Of a DNA stretch of 64,000 bases, positions 18,412-29,150 are shown piece by piece. Source of the stretch: Agarophyton chilense (lineage: Eukaryota; Rhodophyta; Florideophyceae; Gracilariales; Gracilariaceae); NCBI GenBank assembly GCA_030374765.1, contig JARGXX010000071.1:310001-374000 (forward strand), in the 5' to 3' direction. The position numbers and the translations under genes were made by a program. The notes below the pieces were generated by a model. The model worked only from the letters and a program-made list of their open reading frames with translations. It was not told where the DNA came from and searched no databases. Within the stretch, counting starts at the first letter, position 1, and every line of letters begins with the position of its first letter.

Positions 18412-20643
18412 TCAAACACCGGCTTTTTTTCGAAAGGCCATCCAAACTGTCCGACACTCCGCAATAAAAGCTTCGCCACCTAGTTCTTTCGGTGGATGAA
18501 AATCATGCTTTCTTTGAGATGGCCATGCCAGCACCGAAAGCACACCCAGCACTACATTTCTTTCCGCTTTGCGAAGCACAAGGTTTCTGGACCTGGCTAT
18601 GAGAGCAAGCACAGCGATGCAACCTCGAACCAATGAGGCTAGCTTCTTTCGTTCTCTTGTCTCCCCGACGATATCCTCCTCCCAGACTGGCACCCGCTCT
18701 CTCTGCTCCTCTGCTCGCCTGTCTGCTACCCGAAGTGTCTGAACGGCGTGTACACAAGCATCTGCAAGAGCAGCTACTGCATTATCATCAATCGTCGAAG
18801 GCACATGACAAGCTGCACTAGTCAACATCGCAAAAGCATATTTCGGAGGGTCTAATTCGGTCCGAATCGCATCACTAGCAGCGGCCAACGCTTCCTCAAG
18901 GATACGTAACTCCTCGTCGCAAGGCGATATTGTTGAAGTCAGACACGCGTTAACGCCTACTTCAAGGACGGAGAGTGCTGAGTCTCGTACCTTTGAGCTT
19001 AGAACCCGTTGATTCTGCGGAACAGAGATCGGTAACTTTCGCATTCGCCTCGCCCAATTTAGAACATCATCAGCAAAAACCTTAGCTTTAAAGAGCATCA
19101 CTTGCTCCTCATTCCCATGCACTACGACACCATCAAACATGACTCGCAAAACCAGTAAGCATTTATCCGCTATCTCGAAATCGATGCGCTTCCCAGCTCC
19201 CTTGAGTGCTTCCATTACCTTGACCGACACGTTCAACAATGTCTCTACGCTTTTTCGACATTCATCAGAATACACGAGTAGCCCGTACGTAGCTGTTAGC
19301 GATGTCAAGGCAGCTCCTCTACCGGCATTCAACACTGATGTCAAAGGTTCCAATAGATTGGGCCATTCATCGTCACTGCTCATCCCTGCAAGCAAAGCAC
19401 GGCGCAAATGTTCCTGTCCGGTAACGCGTGCCAGCTGCCAAAGTGATGAACCATTCGCACCGGAGAATAGATGCTGACGGAGAGCCGCTTTTGCAATATA
19501 GTTCATCGAGTCTTCTAACTCGAGTCTCCAGCAAGTAGTACTCGTAGGTACTTCTTGTGCGTCTGGCGTTTTCTTGTGTGGTTCATTCTTCTTTTGGCTT
19601 GCAGGGGTCTTGCGATCCCGGCCTGAGTGTCTAATAGGATTTGAGTCGGGTGCACGAGACCTGCGACTATATGCGCCAGGTGGAGGCCGTTGTGAAGGTA
19701 GTTGTTCTCGTAGACTTCTTCTTACTCCGATCTTAGTCTGAGATCTAGCTAATTGTGAACCAATCACCTGGGTGCCTGGGATCTGTGTACCCGCTATTTG
19801 CGACGCAGGGTGCTGACTGCCCCCAGCTCCATGCGACATGGCAACTGCTTCAAATCTTCGGCGATCACGCAAAGATGATAGTTCTTGCTTGGTGTAGCCC
19901 AATTGCTCCTGCAAACGGGCACTTTCTTGGGCTGCAGCAGAAAGAGCAGCGGTTAGCCGCATGTTCTCGGAGCGCATATTCTCAACATCCAAAGCGCGCA
20001 GAGAGTCCAGCTCTGCCTGCATTCCTCGCATGCGGTTTTGGTGGCTTGCAAGCGAGCCACGTTGTTCTTCTAAGAGCATTTGTAGTTGAGCAATTTCTGG
20101 GCCTGGTCTAGTCTCAGCAGGCATCGGAATTGGTGTTGTCTGTGGTTGGAATAGAGATGAGGGAGCTGGACATGATGCTTGTGAGATATGGGGTATGGCG
20201 TTGGATGCAGCTTGAGCTACAGGGGCTAAAGGCATCCTTAACCCCTGAACGGGCGGCACCTCGTCACTCCTGATATGTGTAAGACTTGATGATTGTATGT
20301 TTTGCGGTGTAGCAATCGATGCGGCTTGAACTTGCGGAACTGTAGAGAAGCTCAATCCCTGAACGTGCGGTGTCCTATCGCTTATGTCGTGCGCTACCGT
20401 GTTAGATTGCACGAGCGGTATAGGCATTGGGGCCAATGACGGAATCACAGGCGCTTGAAGCGACCTGTTATTGTTGACAGGATTTCCTGTGTTGGTCGGG
20501 GTTAGGATAGTAACTCCACCACCAAGAGAGTTCCCAGCATCAATGTACTGTTGTTCTATGACGTTCATGACCTCGTTGATCTGCTGCCACTCCAGCTCTT
20601 CATCCGAATCGATTTCGCCTTCTGGCGAAGGCGCTGTAGCCAT
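18412..20643 (-). CDS. Unrecognised coiled-coil protein with acidic N-terminus (possibly ATRIP-like)
   Basis: A 743-residue single-exon protein with ATG at 20641-20643 and TGA at 18412-18414. It has an acidic N-terminus (EGEIDSDEELEWQQINEVM), then ~150 residues rich in Pro/Gln/Ser/Thr. A coiled coil spans residues ~183-260 (EIAQLQMLLEEQ...ARLQEQLGYTKQELSSLRDR). A basic Ser/Arg/Pro linker follows, then a long, probably all-helical C-terminal half from ~370 with no signature. The layout (acidic start, coiled coil, helical-repeat tail) is that of ATRIP, the ATR checkpoint partner, but no diagnostic motif was seen, so this is speculation. The unbroken frame and normal composition argue it is a real gene. 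It is divergent from TAF12. Confidence 0.7.
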   Translation of the reverse strand: MATAPSPEGEIDSDEELEWQQINEVMNVIEQQYIDAGNSLGGGVTILTPTNTGNPVNNNRSLQAPVIPSLAPMPIPLVQSNTVAHDISDRTPHVQGLSFSTVPQVQAASIATPQNIQSSSLTHIRSDEVPPVQGLRMPLAPVAQAASNAIPHISQASCPAPSSLFQPQTTPIPMPAETRPGPEIAQLQMLLEEQRGSLASHQNRMRGMQAELDSLRALDVENMRSENMRLTAALSAAAQESARLQEQLGYTKQELSSLRDRRRFEAVAMSHGAGGSQHPASQIAGTQIPGTQVIGSQLARSQTKIGVRRSLREQLPSQRPPPGAYSRRSRAPDSNPIRHSGRDRKTPASQKKNEPHKKTPDAQEVPTSTTCWRLELEDSMNYIAKAALRQHLFSGANGSSLWQLARVTGQEHLRRALLAGMSSDDEWPNLLEPLTSVLNAGRGAALTSLTATYGLLVYSDECRKSVETLLNVSVKVMEALKGAGKRIDFEIADKCLLVLRVMFDGVVVHGNEEQVMLFKAKVFADDVLNWARRMRKLPISVPQNQRVLSSKVRDSALSVLEVGVNACLTSTISPCDEELRILEEALAAASDAIRTELDPPKYAFAMLTSAACHVPSTIDDNAVAALADACVHAVQTLRVADRRAEEQRERVPVWEEDIVGETRERKKLASLVRGCIAVLALIARSRNLVLRKAERNVVLGVLSVLAWPSQRKHDFHPPKELGGEAFIAECRTVWMAFRKKAGV

Positions 20644-21215
20644 AGTATTGCGATGGAAAATTTTTCCACCTCGTTGTGCGTCCCTTTCTTATAAGCTCGG
20701 GGGGTTTAGCAGCAGGAACAAGCATGTTATCACGGTGATCATACAAGGCTTTGTCCTTCAAGAGAAACGCTTAGTTTCCACAAGGAGTCTTCCGCAGCAC
20801 CTGTTTCCCATAGAAGTAGGATGAACAGGCTTCTGATGCGATGAGAATCTTCGCCGGGCATGAACGAAGAGCAGCTGTGTACCGTTGCACCTACTGGACG
20901 AGTGCGAAACGCTCATCGCTGACGACCAGTATGCTACAGTACTCTTTATCTTTTTAGTCTAGCCAGACTTCCCATCTCGCAAGCAGGGCATGCAGTGCAT
21001 TCTTTTTTTGTTTTGAGAAAATGTGGGTGAAAAAATTGCAGGGCAGGCAAAGGAATGGTTGCCACTTCACAAAGTTTGCAGTTGGCAGCCCACACCACTT
21101 CCAGAACTCGTGTAGTTCAAGTACGAAGGGTACTGCCTTCTCGCCTGCTCGAGGTTGTGACTCACAACATCAATTAGGACAAGAGAAAGTTTCGCGCCAT
21201 CTAGCATACTGAACC
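20644..21215. promoter_or_regulatory. Divergent region between the coiled-coil gene and TAF12
   Basis: These 572 bp lie between divergent start codons. A T-rich tract (20998-21013) is the only visible feature. No credible ORF is present. Confidence 0.35.
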
Positions 21216-21813
21216 ATGTCAGCGAGAGTTGGCGGCAGCGGTGCCACTTCAGGAGACTCTCGCACTCCCCGTACACCTTACATTTCGCAACAAGCTCGGG
21301 AACTACTTCCCCCGGAAAAGTAGGTTGCTTCCTCAAACCCTAACAAGCTTGGGCTATTGCACACTCACATCCATTTCTAACCTGAACTTGAAATTGCGAC
21401 ATAGGCTTCGGGAACTGCTTCACGAGGTAGCACCAGGTGAAGTATTGGACCCAGAAGTTGAAGAGGTACGTGAGCTGATACTGAAGGCTGTAGGGTAGTC
21501 GCGTGTCTGCCAAGTGTCAGCTTGATACATCTCTTATGCGAATAATAACTAACGTCTTTCGTTACGTGTTTAACAGTTTCTTCAAGAGCACGTCGATGAA
21601 TTTGTTGAATCCGTGACCGAGTTCGGATGCCTCATGGCCAAACACCGCAGAAGCAAAGTTCTAGAGGCAAGAGACATACAATTTCATCTCGAGTCCGCGT
21701 GGAACATAAGAGTGCCTGGCTATGGTGACGATCCTCGGCCAGCAAAACGAAATGTAACCACACCGATTCACAACGCTCGGCTTCAGGCCGTTCAAAAAGC
21801 TCAACAGCAATGA
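21216..21813 (+). CDS. TAF12: TFIID subunit TAF12 (histone-fold), 3 exons
   Basis: Spliced from exons 21216-21319, 21405-21465 and 21577-21813, giving 133 residues. Introns are 85 bp (GTAGGT..TAG) and 111 bp (GTACGT..CAG). The histone fold begins in exon 2 with KLRELLHEVAPGEVLDPEVEE and continues in exon 3 with FLQEHVDEFVESV, LMAKHRRSKVLEARDIQFHL and SAWNIRVPGYG, which match TAF12 block by block. The donor at 21466 was chosen because it restores the exact helix-2 spacing of human TAF12; reading on instead gives a stop. TAF12 pairs with TAF4 in TFIID and is also a SAGA subunit. The N-terminal extension of about 34 residues is shorter than in animals. Confidence 0.93.
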
Positions 21814-22227
21814 GTGACCTTTACAACAACTTACTGATTACTATTATCGTTGCTTTTCCCGGACCTTGTAACAGACATTTGAAGTACTTTTAGCTAGGAT
21901 TCCACATCATCTCCGAAAGTAATCATCTACTCCAGACTCCGCCAAGAAAGGCCCAAAATGCACTTTCCTTCGTATCATCAAGCCTTCGCGTAGATTATAC
22001 TTTACTATTCGGCGACTATGTCCATTAGTCCGCTTCTGATGTATGTTTTACGTTTCTCATCTTTATATTTGCTGTCGTAACAAGGGCTTTTGCTAGAAAT
22101 GTCTTTCTAATACGTAAAGGCTCTTCGTTTATGTCATATAATGAATAATCGTAGGCACTAATCTGATAGCCGTCTTATGTTGTCCCTCACCTCATTAAGC
22201 TTTTTCATGAGGCATCTTGGGCGTCAT
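21814..22227. other. Convergent intergenic region between TAF12 and FtsH
   Basis: These 414 bp of AT-rich DNA lie between convergent stop codons, presumably 3' UTRs. No ORF, RNA gene or repeat was recognised. Confidence 0.35.
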
Positions 22228-24348
22228 TTAATAGACAGCGTACGGCATCATTTCAATCTTGTTTTTAGCGATTAGTCTCTGGAATTCCTCAGCTGACACA
22301 GTTTCTTTCTCAATCAACAACTCTGCCAGGGCATCAAGTAAGTGCCTGTTGCTAGTGAGGAGGCCTTTCGCTCTTGTGTATGCAACGTTCACTAGACGAC
22401 GGACTTCCTCATCAATTTCCGCTTTAAGAACTGAACTCATTTGAGTCCCTCCGCTTGCCATTTGACGTCCAAGGAAAGGATTTCCACCATCGGTGTTTAG
22501 TGACAGTTGACCAACCTTTTGAGACATACCAAATCGGGTTACCATTTGTTTGGCAACTTGGGTAACTCTCTGAAGATCGTTTGAGGCGCCTGTAGTCACC
22601 TTATCGTTACCAAACACGAGTTCCTCAGCAATACGCCCGCCCAGTGCAACAGCGAGCTGTCCCTCGAGAAACTGTCGTGAGTACAAACCGGAGTCTACTC
22701 TTTGTTCATTCGGTGCAAAAAACGTCAATCCCCCAGCACCACCTCTCGGAATGATGCTAATCTTTGCAACTTGATCGTAGTCGGGAGTCAGAGCGCCTAC
22801 AATAGCGTGACCAGCTTCATGATAAGCAACAAGCTTCTGGCGTTGGGGTGTCATGACAGCCTCCTTTTTCTCAGCCCCGATAGTAATACGGTCGATTGCA
22901 TCGCTGACTTCATCTGGGCCAATCTCCGTTTTTTGACGCCGGGCGGTGAAGATAGCTGCTTCGTTCAGCAGATTCTGAAGAGAAGCGCCAGAGAAGCCAG
23001 GCGTGCGACGTGCAATCTGTTCAATATCAACGTCCTTCGCGAGCGGCTTACCTCGGGCGTGCACCTTTAGAATGGCGGCACGACCGTTGAAGTCTGGGAG
23101 GTCGACAACGACGCGCCGATCAAATCGACCCGGTCTCAGAAGAGCGTTATCTAAGACATCGGCCCTGTTCGTCGCCGCAATGACAATCACGCCGGAATTG
23201 CCTTCAAATCCGTCCATCTCGGTAAGCATTTGGTTGAGGGTCTGTTCACGTTCGTCGTTACCACCCGCAATACCCGCTCCACGCTGGCGACCAACCGCAT
23301 CAATTTCATCGATGAAGATAATACACGGGGCATTCTTCTTAGCGTTTGCGAAGAGATCCCTAACACGAGATGCACCCACCCCAACAAACATTTCCACAAA
23401 CTCAGAGCCTGAAATTGAGAAGAAAGGGACACCGGCCTCTCCAGCGACTGCGCGAGCCAGAAGGGTCTTTCCAGTACCTGGAGGACCCTCCAAAATGACA
23501 CCGCGGGGAATCTTCGCCCCGAGCTCTGTGAAGCGCTCGGATTCCTTCAAGAACTGCACAACCTCTTGAAGTTCCAACTTGGCGCCGTCCACACCGGCGA
23601 CGTCCTTGAAAGTAATACCTGTCTCCGGAACCATAGAAACGCGCGCACCAGAACGCTGCAAGTCCATTGGACCTCCCATGGGTCCGAAGCCGCTGCCACC
23701 TCCCGCACGGCGTGAAAGCAGAAACAAGCCGCCAAAGAGCAACGCGGGGAAGATAAGGGATCGAATGAAGTCACCAGCGCCGCCTTCGGGCTGAGATGGT
23801 AGAACTGTTACGTCAACCTTGTGACCAGTCAATGTCTTCAACAAGTCAGGGTCGTTCGGGAGAGCATCAAGCTTGAAGCGGTTTCCATCAGTGTCCACGG
23901 CAAGAAGGCGCTGGCCATCGGCAGAAAAGGTGACTTTTTCGACTTGATCATTCTCAACCGCGTCGATAAACTGCGAATAGCGCCAGTCCTGGACGCCGTT
24001 AGAGACTGGAGCTGGGGTGCTGTCGGACGACATTGACCGGGTAGCAGCGGCGCTTGTTTCCTGTCGCATTCCGGTCATTTGTACCGGATCGGCCGCGGCG
24101 TGAACTGGAGCGACATTCGTAGCCACAGCAGCGAGGATGGCCGCTGCCGCTGCGACGGATGCAGTGCGACTAAGCTCTTGTGAAAGTAAGGCCGCTACTC
24201 GCTGCAGACGGTTTCCTGAAGTGTTGTCAAGAAGAATCGCTGGAAGGGATGGGGAAGGTGCAGACCTTGTCATGCGGGGACGACAATGATTGATGTTCGC
24301 AACGCGCGGGCGACGGAGCGGCAAGGCTGTATGTGATACGAAAGCCAT
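22228..24348 (-). CDS. ftsH: Plastid thylakoid FtsH-family AAA+ zinc metalloprotease
   Basis: A 706-residue protein. The start is ATG at 24346-24348 ([16 protein letters not shown]); the frame extends upstream only with a TTG. The first ~75 residues are Arg/Ser-rich and acid-poor like a plastid transit peptide. They are followed by a hydrophobic [21 protein letters not shown] ending in an AxA-like site, suggesting thylakoid insertion. After a lumenal domain comes the transmembrane segment [13 protein letters not shown]. The AAA+ module carries Walker A GPPGTGKT (~287), Walker [12 protein letters not shown] and the second region of homology with [20 protein letters not shown]. The zinc site is HEAGH (~511). 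It degrades damaged photosystem II D1 and other membrane proteins in thylakoids (family knowledge). It is divergent from isoamylase. Confidence 0.96.
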   Translation of the reverse strand: MAFVSHTALPLRRPRVANINHCRPRMTRSAPSPSLPAILLDNTSGNRLQRVAALLSQELSRTASVAAAAAILAAVATNVAPVHAAADPVQMTGMRQETSAAATRSMSSDSTPAPVSNGVQDWRYSQFIDAVENDQVEKVTFSADGQRLLAVDTDGNRFKLDALPNDPDLLKTLTGHKVDVTVLPSQPEGGAGDFIRSLIFPALLFGGLFLLSRRAGGGSGFGPMGGPMDLQRSGARVSMVPETGITFKDVAGVDGAKLELQEVVQFLKESERFTELGAKIPRGVILEGPPGTGKTLLARAVAGEAGVPFFSISGSEFVEMFVGVGASRVRDLFANAKKNAPCIIFIDEIDAVGRQRGAGIAGGNDEREQTLNQMLTEMDGFEGNSGVIVIAATNRADVLDNALLRPGRFDRRVVVDLPDFNGRAAILKVHARGKPLAKDVDIEQIARRTPGFSGASLQNLLNEAAIFTARRQKTEIGPDEVSDAIDRITIGAEKKEAVMTPQRQKLVAYHEAGHAIVGALTPDYDQVAKISIIPRGGAGGLTFFAPNEQRVDSGLYSRQFLEGQLAVALGGRIAEELVFGNDKVTTGASNDLQRVTQVAKQMVTRFGMSQKVGQLSLNTDGGNPFLGRQMASGGTQMSSVLKAEIDEEVRRLVNVAYTRAKGLLTSNRHLLDALAELLIEKETVSAEEFQRLIAKNKIEMMPYAVY

Positions 24349-24934
24349 AGTGCAACAGTGTTTCACAAAGACGAAGAGGATGAGGGACGTGCGTTCGACG
24401 GAGAACAAAAATCGTGCAGTCGACTAGCGCGGGGTTACGTAGTCCGTCCGTGGACTGCAAAATTAGTCCGCGGGCGTAGTGAATGACGAAATGAAAAATC
24501 AAAAGGCGAAGGAGGAAGGCGTCGCAGCTCGTCCGCGATGGGAGGTTGCGCTCTGTGTGGATGTGAGGCTCATCTCCACTGCAAACACAACCGCACAAGT
24601 ATTGTGATGTGGGCGTGCTTGCACAACTCACTTTTCCCAAATATCTTCCAAAGTATTCTACTTTCGTTTTGAGTTCCACCGAAAACCACGCATCTGTGAC
24701 ACACACGTGCCATTGCACAGTGCAGGTGCATCCTCCCCTTTTCCGTCTGAGGTTTTTGACTGAAGAAGCTGAAACGCCCAAGACGGCCCACGTTACGCTC
24801 CACTCGCATGTCTGCCTGGATGTGCGCAGCATCTTTAATCTGCCATGATCTCGTAAGCAGGCCTTTGCACTTCTCGGAGGCCTTCGTCGACTGTTTCCAC
24901 AGCTTGCCTTGCCGGTATTTCCTTCTTCTATGTC
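24349..24934. promoter_or_regulatory. Divergent promoter region of ftsH and isoamylase
   Basis: These 586 bp lie between the two divergent start codons. One CACGTG (G-box-like) palindrome lies at 24704-24709, within a run of CA repeats. A shared light- or carbon-responsive promoter would make biological sense for this pair but is only inference. The minus-strand ORFs here (24227-24943 and 24570-24809) are composition-driven and not called. Confidence 0.4.
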
Positions 24935-27148
24935 ATGGTACATATTGAGGTTGGCCGCGGAAAGGCATTTCCCTTGGGATCAACAGTCGTATCGACGAAG
25001 CGACACGGTGCAATTCAATTTGGTCAAAATCCTTTGTTACTGACTGTTAACGTCGCTGTCTACGCTAAATTAGGCGAGTTGAAAATATGCCTGTTCCCCG
25101 AAATCGACGGAGACCAGGTCACCCGAGACTTTCTAGCATGTATTCCATTTCGTCACAAAACAGGAGATGTCTGGCATATAGAGCTTCAACATGTTCCATA
25201 TAACTGTTCCTATGCCATTCTTGCTCAAAGTTATCATGGTACTTCCCGCCTGTTAAGTGATCCTTATGCTCGATGGGTTGAGTCGCGGGGCTCTCCAATG
25301 TGGATGAGATTAGAGGGAGAGAACTATGCGTTAAAAGAGAAGACCGTGGAAGGAAGCGTTAGAAAATTTATGAGCTCTTTCCCCTCCCTTAATTCCATTG
25401 GTATTCAACATTCCTTCCGGCCAACTCGGTTCACGCCTCCAGCAGCTGCTCACTACTTCGACTGGGGTGATGAAGAGCCCCCAAAGCTGCGTCATGCTGA
25501 CGTTGTCATATATGAAGCACATGTTCGGGCTCTGACCTTTGCGGGTACATTTGAAAGTGCCATAGAGAGGATACCGTATCTTAAGTGGCTAGGAGTTACT
25601 GCTTTGCAACTCATGCCTATCTTTGAATTCAATGAACTCGAAGTAGACGCAATGAAGGGAGATTACGCTTTACTAAATAGAAAGAATATAGAAGTGGATA
25701 AAAGAGCTGGGAATTGTTGGGGATACAGTCCAAATTCCTGGTTTTCTCCTATGAATAGGTACTCTCAAGAAGCTGTCAGTGGTGGCCCTCTCGGTCTAAA
25801 AAAGTTAGTCAAAGCGTTGCATGCCGCTGGTTTGGAATGTTATCTTGACGCCGTCTACAACCACACCGCAAATTCTTCTTGTGCGTTTCATTTTCTTGGG
25901 ACACAGTCTTCGTATTACATAGGCAAGCAACGTCCCCATGGGTTTGAACATAGCAATCTCTCTGGATGCGGAAACACCTTAGCTACGGCTCGTCCAATGA
26001 TGCAAGAGCTGGTGATGGACAGCCTTCGTTGGTGGGTTACAGAGTATCGCATAGACGGGTTCCGAATAGATGCTGCCGGCATTCTTTGTCGAGATGAAAA
26101 CGGAAGCCCTATCACTAACCCACAGATCATTGAGAACATGGTTAATGACCCAGTGCTGAAGGAAACAAAGTTTATCGTGGAAGGGTGGGATGCCGGAGAT
26201 CAGATTGGATCACCAAACTTCCTTTTAGGTTCTAAACATGGCTTTCCGCAGGGCGATAGGTTTTGCGAATGGAATGCAAAGTGGAGAGATGATATTCGAC
26301 GATACATAATGGGCGAACGCGATGCTAGTAAATGTTTTCGAGAAGGTATTCGGGGGTCGCCGCAGCTCTTCTCAAGGCGAGCTGGGACGGGGCCGGCGTT
26401 TCATAGCGTAAACTTTGTGTCATGTCACGATGGCATGTGCATGGCCGACGTAGTTAGCTTTAAGAAGAGATCAAACGAAGATGGGTATAATGAAATATCG
26501 TTTAATTGCGGAAGCGAAGGTCATGTCACAGATGAAAGTGTTCTGAAATTGCGAGCCCGGCTACTACGAAATTTTTTTCTTGCTCTGGCCATATCAAGGG
26601 GTATCCCGATGCTTTTACAGGGGGATGAAATTGGAGCAACGAAAGATGGGTTTAGCGACACGTGGAATGACCCAAAAAGATTTGCTTTGCATCTCCCCAA
26701 CTCGAATGTAAAACATGCCGAGGAGGGCAGTGGTAAGTGGGGGTCTCAGGACGGTTTGGTTTGGTTTTGTAGAAAAGTATTTGGCATAAGAAAACGATAC
26801 GAAGAACTCACGAAAGGAGACTTCATGAACGAAGCAAAATGGTTAGATATGAGAGGCAGAGAGAAACACCGTCGAGAAGAACGATATGTTGCACTTATTG
26901 CAAAGACAAAAGACTTAATGGAAGTCGGTGCTGGTGAAAAATGGTTATACGTGGGCTTCTACAACGGTTCCGATGGAGCAAGAGTGCAGCTGCCAGATAC
27001 CGGTTTGACGGAATGGAACGTTATACTGGACACTTTCCAATGGAACCTGAGTGTTGAAGATAGTTTTGATGGGTATGAGGTTGGAAAGGACCGAATTGTG
27101 GAAATGGGGGGTCATTCTGCTGTCGTTGCAATAGGAAAAGCTTGGTAA
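24935..27148 (+). CDS. Isoamylase-type starch debranching enzyme (GH13)
   Basis: A 737-residue single-exon protein from ATG 24935. It has an N-terminal beta-sandwich region followed by a GH13 barrel. The four conserved regions are seen: DAVYNHT (~305); GFRIDAAG with the nucleophile Asp (~378); IVEGWDAG with the acid/base Glu (~415); and VSCHDGM (~496). The isoamylase-typical MLLQGDEIGATKDG and the PYARWV/SRGSPMW segments near the start also fit. The enzyme hydrolyses alpha-1,6 branches to trim polyglucan during starch crystallisation or breakdown. No transit peptide precedes the first conserved strand, pointing to the cytosol, where red algae make floridean starch. Region III has VEGWD in place of the usual AEPWD. 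Confidence 0.92.
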   Translation: MVHIEVGRGKAFPLGSTVVSTKRHGAIQFGQNPLLLTVNVAVYAKLGELKICLFPEIDGDQVTRDFLACIPFRHKTGDVWHIELQHVPYNCSYAILAQSYHGTSRLLSDPYARWVESRGSPMWMRLEGENYALKEKTVEGSVRKFMSSFPSLNSIGIQHSFRPTRFTPPAAAHYFDWGDEEPPKLRHADVVIYEAHVRALTFAGTFESAIERIPYLKWLGVTALQLMPIFEFNELEVDAMKGDYALLNRKNIEVDKRAGNCWGYSPNSWFSPMNRYSQEAVSGGPLGLKKLVKALHAAGLECYLDAVYNHTANSSCAFHFLGTQSSYYIGKQRPHGFEHSNLSGCGNTLATARPMMQELVMDSLRWWVTEYRIDGFRIDAAGILCRDENGSPITNPQIIENMVNDPVLKETKFIVEGWDAGDQIGSPNFLLGSKHGFPQGDRFCEWNAKWRDDIRRYIMGERDASKCFREGIRGSPQLFSRRAGTGPAFHSVNFVSCHDGMCMADVVSFKKRSNEDGYNEISFNCGSEGHVTDESVLKLRARLLRNFFLALAISRGIPMLLQGDEIGATKDGFSDTWNDPKRFALHLPNSNVKHAEEGSGKWGSQDGLVWFCRKVFGIRKRYEELTKGDFMNEAKWLDMRGREKHRREERYVALIAKTKDLMEVGAGEKWLYVGFYNGSDGARVQLPDTGLTEWNVILDTFQWNLSVEDSFDGYEVGKDRIVEMGGHSAVVAIGKAW

Positions 27149-27406
27149 AGGCATTCAGATCCACATGCTTCAGCTCATTTTGTCTAGATATCATTGCTCG
27201 TACTGTTTCGGGACTTGTTGTATTTGGATAGAGTGAGAAGTAGAGAGACACACTTCTTCAACTTCACGAACTCCCCCGGACTCTAATGGATTCCAAATGA
27301 TAGCCAGGAAGACTCCTAAGGTGAATAGCCAGCCGAGCTTCACATCTTAGATTAGTGAAAGTAGGAAATTCAGATAGAGGAGGTAATCTAGTGTCTATAC
27401 GACCAC
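27149..27406. other. 3' flank of isoamylase
   Basis: A short AT-rich stretch between the last confident host gene and the first transposable element. Probable 3' UTR and spacer; nothing else is recognised. Confidence 0.35.
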
Positions 27407-28730
27407 TGGCCTCATAAAGTCTGTTTCAAAAACATATCCCTTGCACAAATATTTCGTAAAATGCCTTTTCGACTACAGTACACTCAATAAAAACAACACA
27501 TGAAAAATATCAAGTCAAAATACTGTTTCAAAAACATATCCTTTCGTCAGCCATATTCTCTACAGCGCGCTTTCAGTAGTTTGTTTTCGCCTCTTTAACC
27601 CTACTGACACTTACAGAGTGTGTTATCATTTATTCAATAAAAAAATGAATTAAATTAAAAGTTATTTTGTCACAGTAATTTGTGATACAAACTTTCGAAT
27701 AAAAAACTGTACTGAACTGTCTAATTTGCCCATAAATCATCTAATCTAGCACTCCATTGGTGTTTTCAATAAAGTGAACATTGGAAATTCGTCATGAAAG
27801 ATCCGTATCAGTCATATTTAAACCATTCATGTACTGTTTCTAAACATTTGACTGTTTTACAAGCGCACTATCCTGCTAAAAATTATAATTTAATTCATAC
27901 GTAAAGTAGGAATAAAGTAGCACAAAACTTTCTAACACTTTATTATAACGTTTCTAAGTCATTAAATCTTTAAAAACGCTATTTTAGTTGTTGTTACTTC
28001 AAATATGCCATCTAAAACCATCTCAAATGTATAACCAAAGAACTTTCTTACAAAACTCAATTTTGTTTTGCAATTATCATGCTAATAGAATTTAAAGAAA
28101 CCTGGTCCGTTCATATTCACAGTTTTCGTCCAAAAAATTATCTTTTTTTCATACTCTTTTTCTTAATGAGGCTTTTCTGAGGAGCACACCGCACGTTTGC
28201 GTTTATGGTGCGTTTTCAAAAGAAGATTCTTTTTTTGTTGTACAGTTTATTCAATTTTTAGTTCTTAATTTGCGTCATATTTAAGACCTTTTAACATTCA
28301 AACACAGTTTTGTTTCAATTAGTTTTGCACAATGAAGTATCACATAACAGATAAAGCTTACTTTCATGCTTTTTTGACTTAGAAAGAATGCAGTATGGCT
28401 CAAACATCTCTTTTATTCATACCAAACAGAGTGTTCTGTAATAATCGTTTGTGTTTGGGATTTTTATTTGTTTTTGCGCTATGAAAGTTGGGATCATGCC
28501 TTTGTGGTCCATTCTAATAATTTTTCATATATTTTTCGCGAGATAAAGGCGGTACACAAGTCATAATGGAGCTCTATATTTTATAAAGGATATGTTTAAG
28601 AAACAAGTTTTTTTACTTGAAAAGGGTTTATTCGGTGAGAAATAGGCTCCACAGTACAGAAAACGCCATTTTTTGCCCGGTTTTAGGAAAGGGTAAAGGA
28701 TATGTTTTTAAAACGCACTGTATGAGGCCA
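27407..28730. mobile_element. AT-rich element with long diverged terminal inverted repeats (MITE-like)
   Basis: The left end reads tggcctcat followed by gtttcaaaaacatatcc. The right end is its inverse complement, ggatatgtttttaaaac then atgaggcca (28696-28730). A second copy of the inner motif recurs about 100 bp inside each end (gtttcaaaaacatatcc at 27523-27539; ggatatgtttaagaaac at 28588-28604), so the inverted repeats extend at least 140 bp with divergence. The interior has many A/T runs and no ORF. This looks like a non-autonomous DNA transposon. No clear target-site duplication was found. Confidence 0.6.
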
Positions 28731-28928
28731 AAATTACAACATCGATAAGTCTTGTAAACTTTGTCAATTTCCTTAAGTTTTTGTGCCTAGACGTTGTCAA
28801 CACTCTCTTCTTCTCTGACGTCAACCTCAAATATCACGAACTATCGTCCAAAACCTGTAAACAACATCATCTTTTCTCAATGACGACGCACTTATAATGC
28901 CTGTATATTTGCATTTGTATTTTTCTTG

Positions 28929-29069
28929 CATTTGCATCACGAGAGCATTGTTGAATTTACATTTGCAGCACGAGAGCATCAGAGAGCATCGTTGAATTTA
29001 CATTTGCAGCACGAGAGCATCAGAAAGCATCGTTGAATTTACATTTGCAGCACGAGAGCATCATAGAAC
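28929..29069. repeat. 41-bp tandem repeat, ~3.5 copies
   Basis: The unit starts catttgcagcacgagagcat and ends agagcatcgttgaattta. Copies start at 28929 (10 bp shorter), 28960, 29001 and 29042 (partial). The two full copies differ at one base. The array sits about 0.6 kb upstream of the piggyBac transposase frame, where subterminal transposase-binding repeats would be expected; that link is inference. Confidence 0.8.
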
Positions 29070-29098
29070 AGTTGCTCTCTCGTTAGCATAATTCTTTG

Positions 29099-29150
29099 GT
29101 ATAAAGAGAAAACTTCTGTTCTGCCTCACTCTGAACAGAAGTCCTCAACT
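29099..29150 (+). promoter_or_regulatory. Possible TATA promoter with downstream hairpin
   Basis: A tataaagag box near 29100 is followed about 15 bp later by ttctgttctgcctcactctgaacagaag-like inverted halves (cttctgttc and gaacagaag). This lies upstream of the piggyBac frame and may be its old promoter. Weak evidence. Confidence 0.3.

Noticed and set aside
24227-24943. 238-codon minus-strand ORF upstream of ftsH
   Set aside because: It overlaps the ftsH start in another frame and the divergent promoter; Cys/Arg/Ser-rich with no domain.
28929-29069. CRISPR-like array
   Set aside because: The units are contiguous direct repeats without unique spacers, in a eukaryotic genome.
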